A model generated the notes under the pieces. That model had not been told where the DNA came from and ran no database searches. It worked only from the letters and a program-made list of their open reading frames with translations. A stretch of DNA of 64,000 nt from Penumbrarchaeum sp964445525 (GTDB taxonomy: Archaea > Thermoplasmatota > Penumbrarchaeia > Penumbrarchaeales > Penumbrarchaeaceae): NCBI GenBank assembly GCA_964445525.1, contig CAYULA010000016.1, positions 1-64,000 of the forward strand, given 5' to 3'. Positions 24,147 to 34,288 of the stretch are shown piece by piece; position 1 is the first letter of the stretch, and every line of letters starts with the position of its first letter. Made by a program: the position numbers and the translations under genes.

Positions 24147-24800
24147 CTAAGGCTCTATCCTCAGTTCATTTACAACATCTATCACTCCAAGTGTTCTCTC
24201 TGCCGCCCTTCTTGCGATATTTGATGCATGCCAGTTGGGAACCTTACCGGTCAGGGTAACACGCCCGTCCTTTACCATCACATTGACGTTTTCCTCGGGA
24301 ACTGCCACCTTTCTCGAGAGAGTATCCGTTATGTCTCTGGCAATGTCCTCGTCCACGAAATCCCCGGACGGGACAACACCCATGTTGTTGACGACCTCGA
24401 TGACCCCCATCACGTCCTCGGCCTCTGTTTCCGCGGTTATCTTCTTCCAGTATGCGTCAACGGTTCCGTTGAGTGTAACAACGCCGCCGTTGACCTCCAC
24501 GTCGATCTTGTATGAGCTGAGATAGGGATTCCATACCATATTGTTGTGTACTATCCTCTGGATATCGTCATCGGAGGGGAGCTCCGTCTTGTATCTCACA
24601 TTGAGATCGTTAATCACGGTCCTGACCCCGTCAATGTTCCATGCATCCATGTCGGCTGCGAGCTTGGATCCGTATGTGGGAACCGTCCCCTCGATCTTCA
24701 CCTTTCCGTTATCAACTTCAGCCTTGATGTTGGAAGCATCGATTCTGGCATCCCAGTACAGTTCGTCTATCAGGTTCTTCTTGATTATCTCGTCGTCCAT
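24147..24800 (-). CDS. Triple BON-domain protein
   Basis: A 217-residue protein made of three BON repeats. Each has an IxxxVxxGxVxLxGxV strand pair (IKAEVDNGKVKIEGTV, IDVEVNGGVVTLNGTV, VNVMVKDGRVTLTGKV) followed by a helix and GVxxVxN. In bacteria such OsmY-like proteins are periplasmic stress proteins; no signal peptide is present here, so this one is cytoplasmic. The ATG at 24800 has AGGTGC just upstream and is preferred over the GTG at 24809. It is monocistronic, with an AT-rich promoter region beyond 24801. Confidence 0.85.
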   Translation of the reverse strand: MDDEIIKKNLIDELYWDARIDASNIKAEVDNGKVKIEGTVPTYGSKLAADMDAWNIDGVRTVINDLNVRYKTELPSDDDIQRIVHNNMVWNPYLSSYKIDVEVNGGVVTLNGTVDAYWKKITAETEAEDVMGVIEVVNNMGVVPSGDFVDEDIARDITDTLSRKVAVPEENVNVMVKDGRVTLTGKVPNWHASNIARRAAERTLGVIDVVNELRIEP

Positions 24801-24909
24801 TCTATGCACCTGTATGAATCTTTGATTGAGGTTACTTAAAGCTTGTTTTTAAAAAATTGAAAATAATCCATAAATAATCTTATTTTAATAGGAAAATAAT
24901 CATGATTGG

Positions 24910-25959
24910 TCAATTTTCCGCAATACCCATCTCTGGAGCTGGTCCTTCGAAAGGACCTCTCCCGAATATGCGATCCTCTTCCTTCTCCTTAACGGACCTG
25001 GCATAGAGAAGATTTCTTCTCCCCTCCTTCTTCTTCTCCACAAGTCCCAGGATCTCCAGCTGTCCCACGTGATAGCTTACCATCATAGGATAGAGGTCCA
25101 GGTGGTCCGCTATCTCCTTCTGGGAGGACCCGGGATATCTCCTTACCTCGTCGAGGACCCTCTTCTGGGTTCCTGTTACCATCGGTGAATCCTTGTAGAG
25201 GCCGTCCACGTAGAATCTCCTGAACTGGCGGTCCTGCTTTGAAAAGATAAGCTCCTGGGTCTCCATCATGTTCAGGTGATGTGTGAGGACCCCGTGGGCG
25301 AGGTCCAGTTCCTTTCTGAGCTGGGAATAGTAGGTACCCGGATTTTCCTTGATGAAATCCATTATCTTCTGCCTCGTTTCATGGTCCAGAAGTTTATCTT
25401 TTTTTATCTTGGAATAGAATCCCAATATCAAGAAGAAGATAACGGCGATTACCAGAAAGATGAGACCTATGAAGCAAACAAAACCGGAAGCAACAGTGTC
25501 ACCTGCATCCTCTTCCTCACTTGGTTCATCATCATCTATACCCGGATCGAATCTGTTGGTGGGATCAGTTCCATTCAGATACTCATCCAGATCGGAGAAA
25601 CCGTCTTTATCTTCATCATTATCAGAAGAATAGACCTTCGGATCGAGTCCGTATTCAACCTCCCAGCCGTCCGGCATCCCGTCCGAATCCGAGTCGGGAT
25701 CGAAGGGATATACCCGGTATCGATACTCCTCAAGATTGACAAGACCGTCATCATCAGGATCCTCTGCTGCGTCCGACGGATCGGTTACATTCAGTCCGTA
25801 GGTCTCTTCCCAGTAGTCGGGCATTCCATCGGAATCCGTATCGGTATACTCCTGCCCGGAAATATCAAATGTAAAAGATATGGAAATTATCAGGAAGCAG
25901 AGGAGCACCGGAACTGATAGATTCAACCGAGTTCTCCCTGCTTCCCTTTTCTCTCTCAT
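24910..25959 (-). CDS. Transmembrane regulator: extracellular calcium-type repeats plus two winged helices
   Basis: A 349-residue protein with an unusual order of parts. A signal peptide or anchor lies at residues 14-34. Three thrombospondin-type-3-like acidic loops follow (DTDSDGMPDYWEE, DPDDDGLVNLEEY, DSDSDGMPDGWEV, with DEDKDGFSDLDEY). A membrane span covers 157-182. Two winged helices follow at about 195-250 (YYSQLRKELDLAHGVLTHHL) and 265-320 (SQKEIADHLDLYPMMVSYHV). The DNA-binding end is cytoplasmic, so it can act as a one-step membrane-bound transcription regulator. It is the third gene of a minus-strand operon, with GAGGAGAG before the start. Confidence 0.82.
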   Translation of the reverse strand: MREKREAGRTRLNLSVPVLLCFLIISISFTFDISGQEYTDTDSDGMPDYWEETYGLNVTDPSDAAEDPDDDGLVNLEEYRYRVYPFDPDSDSDGMPDGWEVEYGLDPKVYSSDNDEDKDGFSDLDEYLNGTDPTNRFDPGIDDDEPSEEEDAGDTVASGFVCFIGLIFLVIAVIFFLILGFYSKIKKDKLLDHETRQKIMDFIKENPGTYYSQLRKELDLAHGVLTHHLNMMETQELIFSKQDRQFRRFYVDGLYKDSPMVTGTQKRVLDEVRRYPGSSQKEIADHLDLYPMMVSYHVGQLEILGLVEKKKEGRRNLLYARSVKEKEEDRIFGRGPFEGPAPEMGIAEN

Positions 25960-25983
25960 GTCTCTCCTCTCCCCGATAGCCTC

Positions 25984-26976
25984 TCACTCGTATTTCCCCA
26001 TTCCGTCGGGCAGATCGCTTTCGGGATCGTCACTGTGTCCCTCCCTGACCTCAACCGGGAATGAAGTGTTCTTTCTTTCAGGAGGGCTTCTTGCAACGGA
26101 GGGAGTTCTTTTCTCTTCGGATTCCTTATCGAGCTTCCTCCTTGACATCGCCGCTCCTATGATCAGTACCACGATAACTCCCAGTATCAATATAAGGAAC
26201 AGACCGGCTCCGAGAGCTATTGTTGAATCCGATTCTTCATCTCCACCTTCAAACAGGGTTGATATCGAAACATCGTTATCATCGGGCTCTTCTTCCTCTG
26301 CCGGAGTAAGTGTGGGGTCCCTCGATAGTTTATACTCATCCAGGTTTGTAAAACCGTCATGATCATTATCCTCCAGTGCATCGGTGGGGTCCTCGGGATC
26401 GAGGCCGAAATGCCTCTCCCAGTTGTCGGGAATGCCGTCATAGTCCATGTCTCCGGTTGTTCCCCTGACCTCTACCGTGTTGAACTCCGCACCGGCCTCG
26501 CCGTTGGTGGAAACGGTGGCCCTTCCCTTCACCAGCATCTTGTCGGATGCGAATATGAGTATCTCCACCGAATGGACCGTTCCTGCCTGGAACTCTATGT
26601 TCTCCTGTCCCTTGGAGGTCTGATTGACTGATATCCTTCCGAATTCCACCTCATCCATGTCCGTGGCAATGTTGGAGCCTTCAACGATTGGCCATATGTG
26701 TACAACTACGTTCTCCGCATCGGCTGTTCCGTCATTGGTTATGTAGATGATCACATCAAGTGTAACCTCGAGCGATTCACGACTCCTGAAATAGACATCC
26801 TCGATGTACAGATGCGGAAGGAGTTCCCTGGGTGCTTCCGCCTTCTCTCGGTCTCCGGAACCGTTGTCACCCGCCAATGCAACCGCAAGCACGGTTACAC
26901 AAATAAGTGACATTGCCGCAAGCAGTGCATAGACGGCCCCTACGGGGACCTCGAACCTCTTTCTTTTTGTTGCCAT
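25984..26976 (-). CDS. Membrane-anchored extracellular protein with one calcium-type repeat
   Basis: A 330-residue protein. An N-terminal hydrophobic segment (VYALLAAMSLICVTVLAVALA) is followed by a CARDB-like beta domain (VTLDVIIYITNDGTADAENVVVHIW), a TSP3-like loop pair (DMDYDGIPDNWERHF, DNDHDGFTNLDEYKL), and a second membrane span (LGAGLFLILILGVIVVLIIGA) with a short cytoplasmic tail. It sits 24 bases upstream of the TSP3-winged-helix gene and shares its loop type, suggesting the two proteins work together. GAGGTGAG precedes the ATG. Confidence 0.8.
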   Translation of the reverse strand: MATKRKRFEVPVGAVYALLAAMSLICVTVLAVALAGDNGSGDREKAEAPRELLPHLYIEDVYFRSRESLEVTLDVIIYITNDGTADAENVVVHIWPIVEGSNIATDMDEVEFGRISVNQTSKGQENIEFQAGTVHSVEILIFASDKMLVKGRATVSTNGEAGAEFNTVEVRGTTGDMDYDGIPDNWERHFGLDPEDPTDALEDNDHDGFTNLDEYKLSRDPTLTPAEEEEPDDNDVSISTLFEGGDEESDSTIALGAGLFLILILGVIVVLIIGAAMSRRKLDKESEEKRTPSVARSPPERKNTSFPVEVREGHSDDPESDLPDGMGKYE

Positions 26977-27068
26977 TCTCTCACCTCGATGCGGATCGGT
27001 TTCCGCTTCGTGGAAAGAGAATTCGGTTTCTCTATTAAACCAAAGATTGGAACCATTTTTTTACTATT

Positions 27069-30000
27069 TCACATCCTAACCCGGCCAGTCCTGCCGCATT
27101 CAGGGCACCGGAACCTGCCGTCACCGGATGCCGGTATCTCTATCTCCTCTCCGCATTTACAGGTGATAACAAGAACCTCTTCCTCCTCATCATCCCACTC
27201 ATCCTCCTCCAGGTCCTCTAGATCCTCCATCTCCTCGAATTCCTCCCAATCTTCCTCCTCCTCGTCCCATTCTTCCGCATCCTCCCAATCCTCTGCCTCT
27301 TCTCCGACTGCGGAAGGCATTGCACCCTCCGGAAGGTCGATATCAACGGAGATATCTTCCTTTGCTTTTTTCTTCTTTGGAGTTGGTTTTTCCTCTTCAC
27401 CGAAGAACTCGTCGAATATATCGGCTCTGGGTTTGGCAACCATTTCTTCTCCGGTGCCGCCTCCCATGAAGAGACTGGCATCGGCCATGGAATAATCGGG
27501 AGCGGGTTGTGTCGCCGTTACCTCTTCCTTATCTCCCCAGCCGGGAGGTGAATAGATATCGTCCTCCCTCTCTTCTTTGTCCGCAATGACTTCCTCCCTG
27601 GCGGCTTCCTTTTCCTTACGGGGTTTGATCTCCCCCACATCAGGTATGGAGCCCTTCTTCTCGCTTCGGCTTCCCCTCCATATAAACAGGGCGATTATCA
27701 GGACCACTATCAAGACAATAGCAACAAGAACCAGGCTTGCCATAATGCCGGGGTCCATGAAGGATTCCTCTCCTTCGGATTCTTCCTCCTCATTTGATTC
27801 CTCGTTGGAAACCCTATATGATACCACGGATCTCCATTCCCCCGTCTCTCCGTCCGAATCGGTAACGGTTATTCTGAATTCGTATCCGGGACCGTCGGGA
27901 AATCTGGATATACCGAACTCATCCTCTTCCGTGGTATCCCAATCCACGTAAAAAGTTACATTTTTACCGCTAAGGAATGGAGCTCCCGGATCGAGATATT
28001 TCACAGGTCCTATCTCCTCCCAGGTCGAAAAGACAAATACCTCTACCTCGATATTCTCTATTGGAACGGGTTCGTCATCGGTTACGTTGAATATCAATCT
28101 CTTTACCCCGGAAATGGAGCCGGAGGAGGGAAAGAGCTCTCCCTGGACCTTGGGAGGCATTATATTCTTAACCGTTACACCTAGGATCTCAACTGTTGCA
28201 GAGAGGTTGTCATTGTCTGTTATCTCGGCTCTAAGGTCGTAATCCTTGTTCTTCAACTGATTGGTATCCCAGTCTACGGTTGCGTTCTCACCGGTAACCA
28301 GGACCGGTGAGATCCTGTTCCAAATTCCAACTTCGGGATCCCTAAAAAAAACCTTTAGGTTGCTTCTTTCGAAGTTCATGTCCCTGTCCGTGATCCTGAT
28401 CCTGAGCCTCTCAATACCGGATAGGACGGAATCCTCATCAATATTCACAAAACTCAGAGAGGGTTGATAGAGATTGTGAATTTGTACCGGGTGGTTGAGG
28501 ACCTCTTCCAAATCGTTGAAGGTGGAATCCCTGGCCTTTACCATAAGATGGTATACTCCGTTATCCACGGATTCGGTGTCCCACAGATAAAAATAGGTAC
28601 TGTTTTCCAGAGGGCCTGACATATTGCCTATCAGGTTCCAGGCAATGGTGCCGGGGACTCTGAAATAGAATTGGACAGGAGCAAGCAGATCCCCATCCTT
28701 GTCGGTTACCTCGACGGTTATGTTCACATTCCCGGAAAGGTTCCCTGAATAGTTGCCGATAAAATCGACCACGGGGGAATAATCATTATCAATGTTGCAG
28801 GGAATCGAATTGAGATCCTCGCTGCCCAGCCCGTATTCGGTTGTGGCGTTTGCCTTGAACCATATGGGTCCATCATCAAGTTTCTCCGTATCAAAGATGA
28901 CAGAATAATCCACATCGGATCCCTGATCGGGTGATGATCGATTTGAAAATTCGGTCCAGTTTTCACCATCCCTGCTGTATAGAAATCTTACAGGCATAGT
29001 GAGCTCCTCCTCTGAGGGAGGTTGAACTCTTGCGGTTATCTCCTGATCTCCGGACAATTCCGCACCATCGCTCGGAGAGGTGAGGAAGACAGTTGGTGGC
29101 CTGTGATTCAGGATCTGGATTGAATTTGAAAACCTGGCTGTTGTCAGACCGAAAGAGTCCGTGATCTCCACCTTGATGAAGTAAAGTCTGTTTTCGAAGT
29201 TTGTTGTATTCCAGTATTTGGATGCGGATTGACCCTCCACCTTATCCGGTGTGCCGTTTCCCACCGGAGACCATGACCTGTTGTCAATCGACCTGTAAAA
29301 CCGTATATCCCAGGGAGTCGCATCCAGGTCGGGATCGCTCATGGTGGCTTTTATCTCTATGGTCCCTGAAAGGGGAACACCTCTTTGAGGAGAATTCAAC
29401 CTGAGATCCGGATAATTGGGACCTCTGTTGAACCTCTTGATCACGAGTCTATTCTCTCCATCCAGATGGCAAACCAGGAAGTCAGGGTACTCGTCCTCGT
29501 CCGGGTCGCCGAAAGCTATCACCTTCAGGCCGAAAGCGAATTCGCCTTCTCCATGGGATACAATGAATCCGTCTTCATGTTGGTATGATCCTTCTTCCAT
29601 GGGAAGATCATATCTTACCAGTGCACCTGATCCGTTTCCCGTATCCCAGGCGGGCATTGAGATGAAAAGACCCCTCATAGGAGTAAACGGGGAGGGGCCC
29701 ACCACAATAATATCTCTTCCGAAATGGGAACCTGTGATACCGTTTATCGTGATATTGGCCTTATCTTCGTTGAAGCCGGGAAGGGAATCCCAGTAGGTAT
29801 CATTTCCGAAAAAAATCCTCACCCTGTCCTGTTTGAAATTTCCGGTTATCAGGTCCCTGCTGCCGTCACCATTCAAATCCTCTGAAATCAGCAGGGATCC
29901 CAATCCGTTGGAACCGGTCATCGTGGTCAGGTCCATCTCAACCTCTCTTAGTGTAAGGGAAATATTGTCGAATCCAACCGCTCCACACTCCACCTGATTG

Positions 30001-31445
30001 GTCCATCTGGAGATCTTGCCTCCGAGTTCCAGATAATGCTCTCCCGGAGGGCCCAGATACTGGATTATCTCCTCCTCGAAATGATCCTCCCCGCTGAGGA
30101 AAATACCGTTGCCGTTGTTGTTGACACCTTTGATGGTCCATATCTCCGGTGTTTCATCGGGATCGGGATTGAAATCAAGATCCGATCCCAGCCAGAAGGT
30201 TTCCCCCGTGCCATTGGTCAATCTTCCCTTGATCCACATCCTCTCGCTTTCCTCGAAACCCCAGTCTTCCCATGTGTAATCGAAGGATAAAACAGCAGAA
30301 TTCTTATCCTTCAGGTCCGAAGGGGACAGGTGGAAACCCAAACCATAGGCTCCGGATTCCGGACTCCCGGAAGAGGAGGAAAAGATACCTCCCATTTCTA
30401 TGTCCAGACGATTGACCCTTTCAACGGACCTGTTGTATCCCCTTGCATTTCCCGAGGCCTGATTGAACCTCAGGGAATCGGGACCGGTTCCAGTATCAAA
30501 AATATGGCTGCCTGATGTATCCCACCCATCATCTCCGGCTCCCCACCCGTAGGTATCACCAGTTGAAGGGATTGAGCCCTGAAAATCCTGGATACCGGAT
30601 GAATTCGATCCGGGAAGTTTGAAAACCGTTTCAAGTATGTTGAAATAAACAATCCTAAGCATTGCCCTCTCCGGTGTTGAAAAGATGAAAGCCTCCCTTC
30701 CCCTGCCCATGATATCAGTGGAGGTACATCTGGTCTGATCCGATACACTCAGAGGAGGCAGGGTCATGTTGACACCCACACCGGGAACCCCTCCGCCCAT
30801 GAAAAAATGGGCCTGTGGTTCCACGGTCGAGTTGCCCGATGAAAGTACAACAAGGTCCTTAAATCCCGAATCGGTGAAGTTACCCTTGCACATCCATCCG
30901 CCGAATGAGTGCGTGCTGCTTCCTGATAAATCGAGATAAGCCCAGTTCGGGGAGTATACCATTCCGGAACCCGCCCCGTTTACGGTTACCTGGCTGTAAA
31001 TCAGGACTCTCCCTGTACTTTCATTTGCTCCGGGACAGCCAATAACGATCTCCTCCCAGCCGTTTCCCTGCAGGTCCCAGGTCTCAACCGATGACCCCAA
31101 TCTGAAACCCTCGTAGCCATGGAAGGTGACATCAGCGTTGGAGGGTCGAAGATCCGGAAAACCATCGGCACTACCCCAGAAAAGATGGACGATCCCGGCA
31201 TTTTCTCCATATGTGGAATCATCGGGAAGTGTCATCACCAGGTCAATGTAACCATCCCTGTCCAGATCACCGATCGAGGTTATATTATCCAATCGATCCC
31301 AGATCCCTCCAATTGTTTGAGAATCTCCTACCTGCTTAAAACCTTGCGAAGGGAAGACTACAACATAAATGGATATTAACATAATCAAAGTAAGAATCAG
31401 GGCTAATGCTCTGTTTCCTTTGAATCGAACTGGACCTCTGAACAT
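27069..31445 (-). CDS. Giant cell-surface protein: FG-GAP propeller, Ig-like repeats, anchor, acidic tail and zinc ribbon
   Basis: A protein of about 1458 residues. After an N-terminal hydrophobic signal (ALALILTLIMLISIYVVV) come FG-GAP/integrin-like repeats (GDLDRDGYIDLVMTLP, EDLNGDGSRDLITGN, GDPDEDEYPDFLVCH). Then come tandem Ig-like modules with GxxxISxxxSDxD patterns, and a membrane span (IMASLVLVAIVLIVVLIIALF). The cytoplasmic part is strongly acidic and ends in a zinc ribbon (ITCKCGEEIEIP to RCPECGRTG). The ATG at 31445 has AAAGGGTG upstream; a GTG at 31454 is possible. First gene of the three-gene operon. Confidence 0.82.
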   Translation of the reverse strand: MFRGPVRFKGNRALALILTLIMLISIYVVVFPSQGFKQVGDSQTIGGIWDRLDNITSIGDLDRDGYIDLVMTLPDDSTYGENAGIVHLFWGSADGFPDLRPSNADVTFHGYEGFRLGSSVETWDLQGNGWEEIVIGCPGANESTGRVLIYSQVTVNGAGSGMVYSPNWAYLDLSGSSTHSFGGWMCKGNFTDSGFKDLVVLSSGNSTVEPQAHFFMGGGVPGVGVNMTLPPLSVSDQTRCTSTDIMGRGREAFIFSTPERAMLRIVYFNILETVFKLPGSNSSGIQDFQGSIPSTGDTYGWGAGDDGWDTSGSHIFDTGTGPDSLRFNQASGNARGYNRSVERVNRLDIEMGGIFSSSSGSPESGAYGLGFHLSPSDLKDKNSAVLSFDYTWEDWGFEESERMWIKGRLTNGTGETFWLGSDLDFNPDPDETPEIWTIKGVNNNGNGIFLSGEDHFEEEIIQYLGPPGEHYLELGGKISRWTNQVECGAVGFDNISLTLREVEMDLTTMTGSNGLGSLLISEDLNGDGSRDLITGNFKQDRVRIFFGNDTYWDSLPGFNEDKANITINGITGSHFGRDIIVVGPSPFTPMRGLFISMPAWDTGNGSGALVRYDLPMEEGSYQHEDGFIVSHGEGEFAFGLKVIAFGDPDEDEYPDFLVCHLDGENRLVIKRFNRGPNYPDLRLNSPQRGVPLSGTIEIKATMSDPDLDATPWDIRFYRSIDNRSWSPVGNGTPDKVEGQSASKYWNTTNFENRLYFIKVEITDSFGLTTARFSNSIQILNHRPPTVFLTSPSDGAELSGDQEITARVQPPSEEELTMPVRFLYSRDGENWTEFSNRSSPDQGSDVDYSVIFDTEKLDDGPIWFKANATTEYGLGSEDLNSIPCNIDNDYSPVVDFIGNYSGNLSGNVNITVEVTDKDGDLLAPVQFYFRVPGTIAWNLIGNMSGPLENSTYFYLWDTESVDNGVYHLMVKARDSTFNDLEEVLNHPVQIHNLYQPSLSFVNIDEDSVLSGIERLRIRITDRDMNFERSNLKVFFRDPEVGIWNRISPVLVTGENATVDWDTNQLKNKDYDLRAEITDNDNLSATVEILGVTVKNIMPPKVQGELFPSSGSISGVKRLIFNVTDDEPVPIENIEVEVFVFSTWEEIGPVKYLDPGAPFLSGKNVTFYVDWDTTEEDEFGISRFPDGPGYEFRITVTDSDGETGEWRSVVSYRVSNEESNEEEESEGEESFMDPGIMASLVLVAIVLIVVLIIALFIWRGSRSEKKGSIPDVGEIKPRKEKEAAREEVIADKEEREDDIYSPPGWGDKEEVTATQPAPDYSMADASLFMGGGTGEEMVAKPRADIFDEFFGEEEKPTPKKKKAKEDISVDIDLPEGAMPSAVGEEAEDWEDAEEWDEEEEDWEEFEEMEDLEDLEEDEWDDEEEEVLVITCKCGEEIEIPASGDGRFRCPECGRTGRVRM

Positions 31446-31564
31446 GTCCAACACCCTTTACCGCCATACGAACGGGGCAATCCATTTCCGCAGAAATGGA
31501 ACGTAAAACATAACGTACCGTATACTATTTAATTCATATACCCGGAGTGAAGACGAGAGGGCGA

Positions 31565-32941
31565 TCAGCTGTATTCGGCCAGGAAATCCTCAACGACATC
31601 CATTCCGCCCTGTCCCTGGACAAAACCGTCATATGGTTCCCGGGGTGTTATCTCGTGGGCTATCGGTTCCAGCATCATCCTGTTTACGGCTTCCGGTTCC
31701 TGAACCTGCCCCAGGACCCAGCCCAGTTTGCAGTAAGCAACTTCCGGAAGCATGTTTCCCAAAGGCACCACACCTCTGGACATGAGGTCCCTTCCCGTAT
31801 CATAGACGAACATCTGTGTATAGCCGTATAGTGTCTGGACTGCCATGAAGAGATGAATACCTTCCTCGTGTGCTCTCTGGAGAGGATCGTACAATGGCTT
31901 ATTTACGTGACCGAGTCCTGTCCCGGCGATCAATATTCCCTTGTAGCCTTTGTCTATCATTGATTCGAGTATGTCCGGGTCCATATTCGGATAATAATAG
32001 AGCATGGCAACCCTCTCTTCGAATGTCGGATAGATATCGACTTCCCTGTCCTGCCTTCTCTTCTTGTAATCCTTGAAATAGGTGAACTCCTCCTCCTCCA
32101 CCTTCCCAAGAGGAATATCGCCGAGGGTCTTGAAGGTGTTCCTGTAAGAGGAATGCATCTTTCTGACCCTGGTCCCTCTATGAAGATAGCAGAACTTGTC
32201 CGATGTGGTACCGAACATGCATACCATCACCTCAGCCGCATCTGATTGTGCGGCGGTTGTAACCGAACCAATCAGAGTCCTCGCCGCATCCGACGAAGGC
32301 CTGTCCGATGACCTCTGGCTACCAACGCATACGATTGGCACGGGACTGTTCTGAACCATGAAAGATAGGGTTGCCGCAGTGTAATGCATGGTATCGGTAC
32401 CATGACCGATCACTATTCCCCTCACGCCTTCCTCTATCTCCTTTTTGATGTTCTTTGCAAGTACCTTCCATTGATGAGGGCCCATGTTTTCCGAGAAAAC
32501 ACCGAAGAGCTTGTTGGTCTTGATATTGGCAATGTCCGCTAGCTCCGGGACCGCACCGAACAACTCCCCTGGCGTAAAAGCGGGAATGACAGCACCGGTC
32601 CTGTAATCAAGCCTGGATGCAATAGTGCCTCCCGTACCCAGGATGGTTACATTCGGCTTTTTTTCATCATATGGGAACTCTTTTTCAGGGATCTTGTAAT
32701 TGGCCTTCTTCGATCCGAGGTGTTCGATGGATTCAACGTTATCGTACCTTACACCTATGTTGTATCCGGTGATCATTTTGAGCACGAGATGCCTGTCATC
32801 CCCGGCGGACCTGGGCAGCAATATCCCATCCATCACGGCGTTTGGGGTCTTGACGCTTATCCGGTCCCAGACGGCCACATTCTCCCTTTTCAGCACTTCA
32901 AGGGCGGGACCTCTGTATCCTTGATACTTCTCATCTGTCAA
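31565..32941 (-). CDS. gatD: Glutamyl-tRNA(Gln) amidotransferase subunit D
   Basis: A 458-residue GatD, the asparaginase-like subunit that releases ammonia from glutamine for conversion of Glu-tRNA(Gln) to Gln-tRNA(Gln) by archaeal GatDE. An N-terminal GatD domain (residues 1-85) precedes the asparaginase domain with ILGTGGTIASR, the second motif IGHGTDTMHYTAA and VGSQRSSDRPSSDA. Length is standard. The start is TTG with GGTG upstream. GatE, normally encoded near gatD, is not in the window. Confidence 0.95.
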   Translation of the reverse strand: MTDEKYQGYRGPALEVLKRENVAVWDRISVKTPNAVMDGILLPRSAGDDRHLVLKMITGYNIGVRYDNVESIEHLGSKKANYKIPEKEFPYDEKKPNVTILGTGGTIASRLDYRTGAVIPAFTPGELFGAVPELADIANIKTNKLFGVFSENMGPHQWKVLAKNIKKEIEEGVRGIVIGHGTDTMHYTAATLSFMVQNSPVPIVCVGSQRSSDRPSSDAARTLIGSVTTAAQSDAAEVMVCMFGTTSDKFCYLHRGTRVRKMHSSYRNTFKTLGDIPLGKVEEEEFTYFKDYKKRRQDREVDIYPTFEERVAMLYYYPNMDPDILESMIDKGYKGILIAGTGLGHVNKPLYDPLQRAHEEGIHLFMAVQTLYGYTQMFVYDTGRDLMSRGVVPLGNMLPEVAYCKLGWVLGQVQEPEAVNRMMLEPIAHEITPREPYDGFVQGQGGMDVVEDFLAEYS

Positions 32942-33001
32942 GCGAACACCAAGGCGCCCAATGTAGCGGTGATAATTAACCGTTTCTTATCCTTTGACCT
33001 T

Positions 33002-34288
33002 TCAAAGAACGTATTCCAAAAAGATCAGACAGATTATGAGCGAACCGGATCCGATCACATCCATGATGGCAGTAAGAATCGGAATCACCACATTGTCGGG
33101 GTCCAAACCGATCCTGAATGACAGATAGGTTATGTAATACGCTATTGTCGATGACATGAATGTTATCAGGGATGCTCCCAGCAAGGTTGTTCCGGCAAGA
33201 ATCAGGAAGGGAGGAATGTCAATCCCGGCAATCAAACCCAATCCCGACCCTGCAATTGCTATCACTGAAAATACGAACAGGGATATTATCCACAATGTGA
33301 TGAAAGAGGACCTTCCTGTGTAATTGGGTATGAGGGTCAATCTATCCTGACCGAGATAACCCGCAGAGGAGAGGCGGGACCCAAGGATCGATCCCAGTGA
33401 TCCTCCCTGGCCATTGAAGGCAGGTACGAGTAAAAGGAATATCGTACCCTTCAGGAACATATCAAAGGATGCCGTAAGGACCAAACCTGAAAAAGTTGAG
33501 ATGGTGATTGCGGCAAATGCTATGGGGAACATTCCAATGAGGATCTCCCTGACCTCCCTGCGGTATCTGAAAAGGAAGAATAAAGTCGATAATCCTACAA
33601 GCACGAGCAAGGCCAAGGAGACGGTTCTTACCAACATCATCGAAATTTTCAGAGATACCCATGCCGAAAAAAAGAGTATTGGAATTGTTAGGATATCACC
33701 CGAGGAGGCAATTATCGGTGCCGAAACATTGTCCGGATCCCAGCCCTTCCTGAACGAAAGGAATGTGATCGAGAGGGATATGACAAACATCAGGACTCCG
33801 GAAACCAAGCCGGCAGTCAATGATATGAATAAAAGAGTGGAGAATGGGGCTATTTCCTGGGAGAAAATGATGGATATCAGAGCTCCGACGAGCGGAATAA
33901 GCGAGGAGAGAACCATGAGCTGTATCCCTGTTGCAATCACCTGATCTTTGAGCTCCCTGTTATTTCTCACGTTGGATCCAAGAGTTCCCAGATGGAGTTT
34001 GGAACTGAGCCTCGAAGCCAAGGCACCGAATGTATTTCCCCTTATTCCCACAGTGGGAGGAAGTAGTACCAGAAGGCCCGGAATCAGTATCAGGTACCTT
34101 TCCATCGATCCCAGAAAATAACCAGGGAGAAGATCTATCAAAGCACAGATCAGCAGGACCCCGAATGATTGAAGAAAAAGCGTTGGTTCTAGATGAAGCA
34201 CCCGGGCAATCATGGAGAGTGTCTTAGCGTACATAGCCCCCGCTGAATTGGCATCCTCTTGGGCTCTGGCCAAATTCAGCATTGCCAA
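33002..34288 (-). CDS. Duplicated MgtE-type divalent cation transporter domain
   Basis: A 428-residue membrane protein made of two tandem MgtE/SLC41 pore domains. Each carries the Mg2+-site signature: GWDPDNVSAPIIASSGDILTIP appears as GWDPDNVSAPIIASSGD, and GLDPDNVVIPILTAIMD near the C-terminus. The regulatory CBS and N domains of bacterial MgtE are absent; the duplication makes a pseudo-dimer within one chain, as in SLC41. About ten hydrophobic segments are present. TTG start with GGAGGA 7 bases upstream. Confidence 0.85.
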   Translation of the reverse strand: MAMLNLARAQEDANSAGAMYAKTLSMIARVLHLEPTLFLQSFGVLLICALIDLLPGYFLGSMERYLILIPGLLVLLPPTVGIRGNTFGALASRLSSKLHLGTLGSNVRNNRELKDQVIATGIQLMVLSSLIPLVGALISIIFSQEIAPFSTLLFISLTAGLVSGVLMFVISLSITFLSFRKGWDPDNVSAPIIASSGDILTIPILFFSAWVSLKISMMLVRTVSLALLVLVGLSTLFFLFRYRREVREILIGMFPIAFAAITISTFSGLVLTASFDMFLKGTIFLLLVPAFNGQGGSLGSILGSRLSSAGYLGQDRLTLIPNYTGRSSFITLWIISLFVFSVIAIAGSGLGLIAGIDIPPFLILAGTTLLGASLITFMSSTIAYYITYLSFRIGLDPDNVVIPILTAIMDVIGSGSLIICLIFLEYVL

